Origin: Physcocola sp002396385
GTDB taxonomy: Bacteria; Bacteroidota; Bacteroidia; Bacteroidales; Paludibacteraceae
Reading direction: 5' to 3'
Assembly (NCBI GenBank): GCA_946535435.1
Contig: CAMNDM010000043.1
Location: forward strand, 1 to 28,733
DNA: 28,733 nt
Both the position numbers and the translations under genes were made by a program. Each line of letters begins with the position of its first letter. Within the stretch, counting starts at the first letter, position 1. The notes under the pieces are model-generated. The model was not told where the DNA came from. It saw only the letters and a list, made by a program, of their open reading frames with translations, and did not search any database. Of this stretch, positions 1 through 5,942 are shown piece by piece.

Positions 1-133
1 CGAGAATAGGCTTTAGAAGATATGATTTTGTTTAGGTAGAAAACCCGATATCAAAATTTTTTATTATAAATTTAAATCAACCAACGGCTAGTTGTATTAA
101 TCATAGAACTAACTTTACAATAAATCTAGTATT

Positions 134-1768
134 ATGCAAGAATCGTCTTTAGATTTATATAATAAAATATGTTCGGAAGTTTCAAATGAATGTAAAAAAC
201 TTCTAGAGTTAGTGGATGAATTTTCAAAAATCCGCACACGAGAACTATTGAAAATACCATATTACGTCAATATAATTGACGAATTGCACATAAACGAAAA
301 TGCACATAGTCGAATTTTGTTGAAATTTTTGGAATTTAGGAATCAAAGAGGTGAATATGAAATTTTACAATCATTGTTAGATTATATATCCTCTAAATGT
401 AGAAAAGATTCCTTCAAAAATATTGATATACAAAGACCAGAAATAACTCACGAAACAGAACGTATTGATTTGTGGATTAAAGATAAAGATTATGCTATAA
501 TATTCGAAAACAAAGCATGTGGAGCAGTTGATCAAGACGCACAAATTTCACGCTACATAGAAAAGACTAAGAATAAGGGGTATAAAGAAGAACAAATTTA
601 CATTGTTTATTTGCCGGCAGAATCAAAAGAACCGGAAATCCAAAGTTGGGGAACATATAAAGATGCCTTTGAAAACAGATATATAAATTTATCTTTCAAG
701 GAGCATGTACTTCCATGGTTAAAATCTGATGTGATTCCGAATGTGAAGCAAAAAGATGTGTATTTGTATACTGCACTAGTACAATATGTTGATTATTTGG
801 AAGGCTTTTTTCTATTAAGAAACAATCAAAAAAATATAAATATGGAATTAGAAAAAATTTTAATTGAACATTTGAAGATTGATGAGAAAAGCAGTGAAAT
901 AGAAAAAGAAAAAGTTCTCGACGAAAACATTAAGAATTTTGAGGATATATTAACTCAAATGAAATCACTAAAAGAAAAAATCAGAGACAATTTTTTTGAA
1001 AAATACAGGAATCAAGTCAAGTCGAATTATCCATTATTAAGTCCCTGTAAACATCCAGAATATTGGTTAGATGTGACCATAAATATTGATGGGGAGGGAA
1101 TCGTCGTTGGAATAGGTGATGATGGACGATTTTATTGTCAAGCAGAATATGAATCCCATAAAAATATTGGCAACACACTATTAATGCATTTAATGGATGT
1201 AGATATTTTACCACAAAATAATAATAATCAAATCTGGAAATATTATTCTAATAACAAATTGGATGAATTTGATGAGGTATATAAATTATACGAGGATGTA
1301 GTAAATAAGATAAATAAGGAATATTTACCACAAGAGAAGCAAATCTCAAAATTATTGACTGGATTGAGAAAAAGTGAAAATAATGAGAACAAGTGGTGGG
1401 TATACAATGGATTGGACTTGGGTGTCTCATTTAATGATGATACTAAGACTAGAATAGGTATAGAGTCGGAATTTAAAGCAACGAAAGACAATCCAACAGG
1501 TATATTTAAAATATACATAACAACATGGCGTGTTTCGAATTATTCACCTCAAGAATGTTGGGAAAACTACAAAAAGGAAATTCTTGAAAAGTACCCTATA
1601 ACTGAGACAGATGGCTATATTCTGGACGAAAAAGCTCCCAACGGACGTGTATATTACCATATGCCACCCATTCCTTTTGATGGAGAAAACGAATCTGAAA
1701 TCATTTCTAAATTAACAGAATATTATGAATTCATAGAAAAATTAGCAAAGGGAAAAAAGAACTTGTAA
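134..1768 (+). CDS. PD-(D/E)XK nuclease superfamily protein (PDDEXK_4-like)
   Basis: This 544-residue protein carries a PD-(D/E)XK-type core near its N terminus. The visible residues are E55 in ENAHSRIL, D112 in RIDLWI, then E125-N-K127 in IIFENKA, followed by Q137 in QDAQISRY. This spacing matches the PDDEXK_4 family, whose members are widespread, mostly uncharacterised and often found in accessory regions. The remaining 350 or so residues are charged and contain a helical stretch (about 235-290) and a mixed C-terminal part I do not recognise. There is no signal peptide or membrane segment, so it should be cytoplasmic. A TAACTTTA stretch at 110-117 is one base off the phylum -7 consensus but has no good -33 partner. 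The gene is much more AT-rich than the core, which suggests transfer. The nuclease fold is well supported; the substrate and biological role are unknown. Confidence 0.75.
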   Translation: MQESSLDLYNKICSEVSNECKKLLELVDEFSKIRTRELLKIPYYVNIIDELHINENAHSRILLKFLEFRNQRGEYEILQSLLDYISSKCRKDSFKNIDIQRPEITHETERIDLWIKDKDYAIIFENKACGAVDQDAQISRYIEKTKNKGYKEEQIYIVYLPAESKEPEIQSWGTYKDAFENRYINLSFKEHVLPWLKSDVIPNVKQKDVYLYTALVQYVDYLEGFFLLRNNQKNINMELEKILIEHLKIDEKSSEIEKEKVLDENIKNFEDILTQMKSLKEKIRDNFFEKYRNQVKSNYPLLSPCKHPEYWLDVTINIDGEGIVVGIGDDGRFYCQAEYESHKNIGNTLLMHLMDVDILPQNNNNQIWKYYSNNKLDEFDEVYKLYEDVVNKINKEYLPQEKQISKLLTGLRKSENNENKWWVYNGLDLGVSFNDDTKTRIGIESEFKATKDNPTGIFKIYITTWRVSNYSPQECWENYKKEILEKYPITETDGYILDEKAPNGRVYYHMPPIPFDGENESEIISKLTEYYEFIEKLAKGKKNL

Positions 1769-1896
1769 TCCATCATGCTCCATTTCATCCCCAACACCGC
1801 CCACTACACCGAAGTCCTTTCACGAATTCAATCCGTGAAGCACACGCTTTGGATTGGCACAGCTGACATCAAAGACCTCTATGTGGAGAGAGAAAC

Positions 1897-1980
1897 TCGC
1901 CCGAAAAAGTGTGTGACGATTGACAAAACTCGCCCGAAAAAGTGTGTTGATATAATGAAAAGTCGCCCGAAAAAGTGTAT
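1897..1980 (+). repeat. Three 33-bp-period tandem repeats upstream of the DUF4143 ATPase
   Basis: An 18-bp core, TCGCCCGAAAAAGTGTGT, occurs at 1897-1914 and 1930-1947 and again at 1963-1980 with one change (..GTGTAT). The period is exactly 33 bp. The 15 bases between cores are only partly conserved, with an A-rich lead-in before each core. The third copy runs directly into the TATATTTG box, so the array is part of the ATPase promoter region. A protein-binding array is the simplest reading. Confidence 0.8.
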
Positions 1981-1985
1981 ATTTG
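1978..1985 (+). promoter_or_regulatory. -7 box of the DUF4143 ATPase gene
   Basis: TATATTTG matches the Bacteroidota TAnnTTTG consensus and lies 23 bases before the ATG at 2009. No TTG lies at the usual 19-21 bases upstream; instead that position is filled by the third tandem repeat, which suggests activator dependence or a non-standard -33 contact. Confidence 0.55.
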
Positions 1986-2008
1986 CATTGTAATATAACT
2001 ATAATCGC

Positions 2009-3331
2009 ATGTATAAGAGAAAGATAGATAGTTTATTTTCGAAATGGAAAAATACGCCAGATAGGAACCCTTTGGTCATTAAGGGGTGTCGTCAGTGTGG
2101 AAAGACGAGCTCGGTGCTGTCGTTTGCCCGTAAAAACTATAAAAATGTTGTCTACATTGACTTCCATGAGCAGAAGGATTTGTGCGAATTGTTTGATGGC
2201 TCTTTGCAGGTTGACTATTTGACCGTTGCGATTTCTGCCGCTGTTCCAACAGCTCGTTTTGAAGCAGGGAAGACTTGTCTGGTGTTGGACGAGATACAAG
2301 ATTGTCCGCAAGCCCGTGCTTCATTGAAGTTTTTCAAGTTGGATGGCAGGTATGATGTTATATGTACAGGTTCATTGCTTGGCGTGAGCGGATATAGGTC
2401 ATCGGATGCGGAAACGTCAATTCCGGTCGGGTTCGAAACGATTGTGGACATGTATCCGATGGATTTTGAGGAGTGGCTTTGGGCGAATGACTTGCAGAAC
2501 CCTGTCTTTGACCTGTTGAGAAAGATGTTGGCGGAGGAGACTCCTGTACCCCAAGCGATCCACAATCGGATGCGTCAGCTTCTGTTGGAGTATATTGTGG
2601 TAGGTGGAATGCCTGCGGCTGTTCGTACCTTCTTAAACACTCGGGACATCAATCAAGTCGTTGCGGTTCAGCGGAGTATCGTGGAAGAGTATAAGTCCGA
2701 CATGGTGAAGTATGCCAATCCAGGGGATAAAAATAGGATTCGTGAATGTTTTGAGTCGATTCCTCGTCAGTTAAGCAAGGATAATAAAAAGTTCTCGTTT
2801 GCTACGGTGCGGAAAGGTGGACGAAGCAAAGAATATATTGGCTGCCTGCAATGGATTGAGGATGCGGGAATCATCCAGCGTTGTTATAACTTGACGACAA
2901 CAGAGTTGCCGTTGAGCGGTAATGCATTGCATGACTCGTTCAAGGTGTATATGACCGACACAGGCTTGTTTGTCAGTATGTTGGATGCTGGAACTCAATC
3001 AGACGTTTTGCGGGGAAATCTGCTCAGCTACAAGGGTGCCATTTACGAGAATGTGATGGCTGATTTTCTCTGCAAGATGGGGCGCAAACTATATTATTAC
3101 CATAAAACAGACGGAATTGAAATCGATTTTGTGATTCGCTATAAAGGGAAGTGTGTGCCTTTGGAATGCAAGTCTCGGACAGGCAATGCGAAGTCCATGT
3201 CCACACTGCTGAAGCACCCCGAAAAGTACCATGTGTATGACGCTCTGAAATTTGGTGATTACAATGTCGGAAGAGAAGGTGCGTTGTTGACCTTGCCCTT
3301 CTATATGGGGTTTCTTCTGACGGAGTTGTAA
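2009..3331 (+). CDS. AAA-family ATPase with C-terminal DUF4143 domain
   Basis: This 440-residue protein has an N-terminal AAA module: Walker A in KGCRQCGKTS (residues about 25-34), Walker B in CLVLDEIQD, and a sensor-type segment ICTGSLLG. The C-terminal DUF4143 part contains the usual linker region (IGCLQWIEDAGII) and a nuclease-like signature, EIDFVI followed by PLECKS, resembling a PD-(D/E)XK core. Length and order match the common bacterial AAA/DUF4143 proteins, abundant in Bacteroidales and still without an agreed function. It appears complete. It stands alone: the neighbours are a truncated phospholipase D fragment upstream and a decayed AAA-ATPase downstream, which suggests a region that collects such mobile ATPase genes. 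The ATG at 2009 is favoured because it follows the TATATTTG box at a normal distance. No signal peptide or membrane segment is present. Confidence 0.85.
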   Translation: MYKRKIDSLFSKWKNTPDRNPLVIKGCRQCGKTSSVLSFARKNYKNVVYIDFHEQKDLCELFDGSLQVDYLTVAISAAVPTARFEAGKTCLVLDEIQDCPQARASLKFFKLDGRYDVICTGSLLGVSGYRSSDAETSIPVGFETIVDMYPMDFEEWLWANDLQNPVFDLLRKMLAEETPVPQAIHNRMRQLLLEYIVVGGMPAAVRTFLNTRDINQVVAVQRSIVEEYKSDMVKYANPGDKNRIRECFESIPRQLSKDNKKFSFATVRKGGRSKEYIGCLQWIEDAGIIQRCYNLTTTELPLSGNALHDSFKVYMTDTGLFVSMLDAGTQSDVLRGNLLSYKGAIYENVMADFLCKMGRKLYYYHKTDGIEIDFVIRYKGKCVPLECKSRTGNAKSMSTLLKHPEKYHVYDALKFGDYNVGREGALLTLPFYMGFLLTEL

Positions 3332-3377
3332 TTGATGTTATTGGTGTCTGCTAAACTAGAAAAATACATACCAATAT

Positions 3378-3412
3378 AATCCGCAATGCCAGTAAATATG
3401 GTGTGGCGGATT
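3378..3412 (+). terminator. Weak hairpin after the DUF4143 ATPase gene
   Basis: AATCCGC (3378-3384) pairs with GCGGATT (3406-3412), with a further partly paired inner segment (CC/GG) and then TTTCTT. It lies 47 bases after the ATPase stop. The T-tract is interrupted and the loop is large, so this is a low-confidence terminator. Confidence 0.3.
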
Positions 3413-3508
3413 TCTTGCGGCCCTTCGGTTTATCTGACATACTTAGACTCTATACCGCTCCTTCCCCCAGTTTGCAATGTTACCGCTTAATCGTTAAACT
3501 TGTAGTGT

Positions 3509-3756
3509 TTTACAAAAAAAGAGGTGTTCTACCTCTGTGAAACTTACGGAATGCCGCTTAACGAAATGGAGCGCAGGTACGACGGTTACGACCTCAGCGA
3601 CGAGGTGAGTCTGTTGAATCCGAAATCGGTGGTTTCGTCCATCGAGTGCAAAAAGATGGCCAACTATTGGTCTACAACCTGCTGTTCGTGGGCATCAACT
3701 ACGACGAGATGACCAAGAAAAACTCCTGCAAGATAGAGCGGTTTGTGAAACGGTGA
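3509..3756 (+). pseudogene. Decayed AAA-ATPase/PD-(D/E)XK (DUF1703-type) remnant
   Basis: Two frames carry pieces of the same family. From about 3518 one frame reads EVFYLCETYGMPLNEMERR and then YDGY..VSLLNPKSVVSSIE and NYWS, which matches the mid-region of AAA-ATPase-like/DUF1703 proteins. From about 3655 to the TGA at 3754-3756 a different frame reads LLFVGINYDEMTKKNSCKIE, which matches the extreme C terminus of the same family. The join lies around 3655-3665, so the nuclease core that normally lies between has been deleted and the frame shifted. No start codon or N-terminal Walker A segment is present. I see nothing recognisable between 3757 and 3883. Confidence 0.7.
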
Positions 3757-3883
3757 ATTTCATAAAAACCGCTACGACAGTTTCGGCAGTGGGATTGTAA
3801 CGTGTGTCTGGTTGGCGACTAGGTAGACAACCTGTTGTTCTGCAACGACGGAATAACAGATTATAGTCCTCTTATAATACAAG

Positions 3884-3913
3884 AAACGGCTGGCGTTTGT
3901 GCGCCAGCCGTTT
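3884..3913. terminator. Strong hairpin, terminator of the minus-strand envelope operon
   Basis: AAACGGCTGGCG (3884-3895) and CGCCAGCCGTTT (3902-3913) form a perfect 12-bp stem with a 6-base loop. Read on the minus strand it begins 23 bases after the stop of the gene ending at 3937. T-runs lie on both sides (TTTTTATTT rightward, TTTCTTGTATT leftward), so it could act in both directions and also insulate against read-through from the decayed region on the left. Confidence 0.8.
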
Positions 3914-3936
3914 TTATTTGTTGCGTGTTAGTAACC

Positions 3937-4956
3937 TTACTCCAGCTGCTTCTTCAGCGACTCAGCTTTCTGTTTGGCCTTCTCTAAGTTGTTTTGTACC
4001 TTCTGCAGGTTTCCTTTTTCCTTGTCGACGGCGTTCTGAGCCTTGTTGATTGCGGCTTTAGCCTTGTTAACGCCCTCTTGGGCTTTTGAAACTTGAGCTT
4101 TGGCTTTTGCAATCTTTTCTAGAGTCTTGGTGGCCTTTTCGTTCGCTTTCGACTGCTTTTCCAACAACTTGGCAACGGTTTTGCTCTGTTTCTCATAGCT
4201 GCCGCTCTTGCCAGTCGCAACGGCAGTTTGTGCGTTGGCGTTAGCTTCTTGGATCTGTTGTGCGTAGCCGTCGGCTTCCGCTTTCAGTCGTGCAGCATCT
4301 TCTTCCAACGATTGGAGGTTGTTGGTGGCGTCTTTCAACTTGTTTTCTGCGCTGGTAACCTTAGCCTCTTGGTCCTTCACCTTGCTTTCGGCTTTTGTCA
4401 CATTGGCGGCCTGTTTCTTTAGGCTTCCCTCTTGTTTGGCAACATCTTTATCGGCACTCGCTGACTTCTTCTGGAGTGCGACATAGGCAGCACTGGCTTT
4501 CTGAAGGTCTTTGTCGGTAGTAATGTGTACGCCCTGTACAAAATTTCCCCTAAACTCTCCGTATTCCGAATTGCCGACTTTCACCTCGCCTTCCTTGCAG
4601 TATAGAATGGTGAAGTCTTTGCCGGTTGTGGTCTGTACAATACCCGAAATGGCCAGAACAGACGATTCTGCAGTGCGGAAGAAGACCAAGTCTCCTTTTT
4701 GCAACTTGGCTACGTTGGTGATGGCTTTGCCCAAGCGGCTCTGTTCATCGCGGTTGGTCGGAATCTCAATACCCAGCTGTTTGTAGAAGTCGGCGTTAAA
4801 TTCGGCATCGTTCATGCTGGTGCGTTGGTTCAGTTTGCTGGCAATGCAGGCGTCTATGGTCTTCATTGGCGCGTTGAACACAGCCTTGTTGTTCAGGTCT
4901 ACGGCATTTGCAGACAGCGAGAGCAGTGCAAATGCGAATAATAATTCTTTTTTCAT
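3937..4956 (-). CDS. Exported NlpC/P60-like protein lacking catalytic residues, with long coiled coil
   Basis: The 339-residue product starts with a signal peptide (MKKELLFAFALLSLSANA), so it should be exported. Residues about 35-147 resemble the NlpC/P60 fold: the segment around DAEFNADFYKQLGIEIP aligns with the DCSGFV..Y...GI.LP helix of these peptidases, and LQKGDLVFF (residues 85-93) is the typical second motif. The nucleophile position reads D50-A51 rather than D-C, and the later SHVGI-type histidine motif reads AISGIV, so the usual Cys and His are missing. Residues about 148-339 form a lysine/alanine-rich coiled coil with heptad-like spacing and no further domain. It lies 30 bases after a lipoprotein gene, almost certainly in the same transcript. 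A structural or scaffolding role in the envelope is inferred. The fold assignment rests on motif reading and is moderate. Confidence 0.6.
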   Translation of the reverse strand: MKKELLFAFALLSLSANAVDLNNKAVFNAPMKTIDACIASKLNQRTSMNDAEFNADFYKQLGIEIPTNRDEQSRLGKAITNVAKLQKGDLVFFRTAESSVLAISGIVQTTTGKDFTILYCKEGEVKVGNSEYGEFRGNFVQGVHITTDKDLQKASAAYVALQKKSASADKDVAKQEGSLKKQAANVTKAESKVKDQEAKVTSAENKLKDATNNLQSLEEDAARLKAEADGYAQQIQEANANAQTAVATGKSGSYEKQSKTVAKLLEKQSKANEKATKTLEKIAKAKAQVSKAQEGVNKAKAAINKAQNAVDKEKGNLQKVQNNLEKAKQKAESLKKQLE

Positions 4957-4986
4957 CTTCTTAAACTGTATATTTTTGTTTATTTG

Positions 4987-5724
4987 TTAATCGTTTATTG
5001 ATTGGAACGCATTTTTCAAGCGTTGGATTTCCTCGGCCGACAAACTCTCCTTCAGTTTTTTTATGTCTTCAGCCGTTATACATTGTTTCAGGGCTTCGAT
5101 GTCTTCTTTGGTAATGCTGTTCTTTAGTTGTTCGATGTTCTCTTTGCTGATGTTTTTCTTTAACTGTTCGACGTCTTCGTTGGTCAGGGTGTTTCCTGTC
5201 AGCGCGGCACCCATAGCCGCCAACCCGGTTACAATGTTATTGACTTGTGTGGTGTCGATCTTGCTCAACATGTTGCCAATCTGCTTTCCTCCCTCACCCA
5301 GGGTTTTCGCAATCTGGTTCAAACCCGTGGTGTCGAATTGGCCGATAATGTTGTCGATAGCCTCTTTCCCGTCGGTAGAGGTGAACTCTTTCATAAAGCC
5401 GTCGGCGACATCAATCAGTCCCTGAAGTCCTTTCACGATGTCGTTAGTGGTTTGCGAGGCGTATGCTTTGAGGTAGCGTGCCTCCATCCGACCAATCTCT
5501 TTGCGTTCTTCCGGAGTCAGCTGGTTGTAGTATTGGGTGAGCTTTCCGTTCAGTTGCTCATATTTATCACTTGCGTTTTTCAATTCTTTTCCCGAAAGTT
5601 TTTTATCGGTCTCTACGGTTTTTATCAGTTGCCGCCAGTCGTTCATGTATTGGTCTTTCTCGCTGGTGCAACCCACCAAAATGAGTATGGTTGCAAGGAC
5701 TGTGATAAATTGTTTTATTTTCAT
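4987..5724 (-). CDS. Lipoprotein with five C-terminal 12-residue helical repeats
   Basis: The 245-residue product has a lipoprotein signal ending in LVGC, with C19 as the lipidated residue. Residues 25-110 are charged and helical; residues 110-180 contain the related segments DNIIGQFDTTGLNQIAKTL and NMLSKIDTTQVNNIVTGL. Residues 181-240 consist of five 12-residue units of the form T/S-x-E-D/N-I-x-x-L-K-x-x-I (for example TNEDVEQLKKNI and SKENIEQLKNSI). I do not recognise a named domain. It is the first gene of a two-gene minus-strand operon with the dead NlpC/P60-like protein. A candidate promoter lies at 5773-5803. Cellular site: inner face of the outer membrane or the periplasmic side, by the lipobox. 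Function unknown. Confidence 0.75.
   Translation of the reverse strand: MKIKQFITVLATILILVGCTSEKDQYMNDWRQLIKTVETDKKLSGKELKNASDKYEQLNGKLTQYYNQLTPEERKEIGRMEARYLKAYASQTTNDIVKGLQGLIDVADGFMKEFTSTDGKEAIDNIIGQFDTTGLNQIAKTLGEGGKQIGNMLSKIDTTQVNNIVTGLAAMGAALTGNTLTNEDVEQLKKNISKENIEQLKNSITKEDIEALKQCITAEDIKKLKESLSAEEIQRLKNAFQSIND
5005..5184 (-). repeat. Five in-frame 36-bp coding repeats in the lipoprotein gene
   Basis: These bases encode residues 181-240, five consecutive 12-residue units ending at position F240. The DNA copies have diverged (for example GATGTTCTC versus GATGTCTTC segments on the plus strand), so this is an older expansion under protein-level constraint rather than a fresh slippage tract. 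Confidence 0.75.
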
Positions 5725-5772
5725 GTCTGTTCAGTTTTAAGCTTTCTAACTGAAATGTCTTCAAATTTTGTG

Positions 5773-5803
5773 CAAAAGTTGGATAAAAACTCGTTTTTTT
5801 CAA
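5773..5803 (-). promoter_or_regulatory. Candidate promoter of the lipoprotein operon
   Basis: On the minus strand TTG (5803-5801) is followed after exactly 20 bases by AACTTTTG (5780-5773), one base off the TAnnTTTG consensus. It is 48 bases before the ATG. The -33 element overlaps the left arm of the 11-bp inverted repeat at 5792-5822, so a factor bound there would influence this promoter. Confidence 0.45.
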
Positions 5804-5822
5804 GTTTTTACTGAAAAAAACG
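5792..5822. promoter_or_regulatory. Perfect 11-bp inverted repeat in a divergent intergenic region
   Basis: CGTTTTTTTCA (5792-5802) and TGAAAAAAACG (5812-5822) are exact reverse complements separated by 9 bases. The element sits between the divergent lipoprotein operon and the hybrid two-component regulator and overlaps the -33 element of the former. It could be an operator. It is too far from any stop codon to be a terminator. Confidence 0.5.
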
Positions 5823-5864
5823 CTTTATATGTCAAAAACAGGACAATTTTCCTCAAAATCTCCA

Positions 5865-5872
5865 TATATTTG
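5865..5872 (+). promoter_or_regulatory. -7 box of the hybrid two-component regulator gene
   Basis: TATATTTG matches TAnnTTTG and predicts a leader of about 60 bases before the ATG at 5943. No clear TTG lies 19-21 bases upstream. The leader contains a small hairpin, ACGGC (5914-5918) with GCCGT (5929-5933), close to the start codon. Confidence 0.5.
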
Positions 5873-5942
5873 CCAGAAACTACTTATCATATTATATTTT
5901 AACGCACACTTGAACGGCTTTTTTTAATGCCGTGTATTTTAT

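Larger units (their letters stand above)
1775..1993 (+). pseudogene. Truncated 5' fragment of a phospholipase D-like gene running into tandem repeats
   Basis: The first 38 codons (to about 1889) encode a segment with SVKHTLWIGTADIKDLYV, which resembles the N terminus of phospholipase D-like domain proteins of Bacteroidales, where the first strand and helix of the fold lie. No HxK motif follows. The frame continues through three copies of a 33-bp repeat, read as RPKKCV each time, and stops at 1993. Because 33 bp is 11 codons, the repeats keep the frame open without needing to code for anything. The fragment begins 6 bases after the upstream nuclease stop and is more GC-rich than that gene, so the junction near 1770 looks like a transfer boundary. 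I read it as a remnant whose 3' part was lost when the repeat plus ATPase module arrived. A real 72-residue peptide is possible but unlikely. Confidence 0.6.

Noticed and set aside
1897..1980. Possible CRISPR array
   Set aside because: There are only three 18-bp cores with 15-base, partly conserved intervals and no cas genes; spacers are too short and similar to one another.
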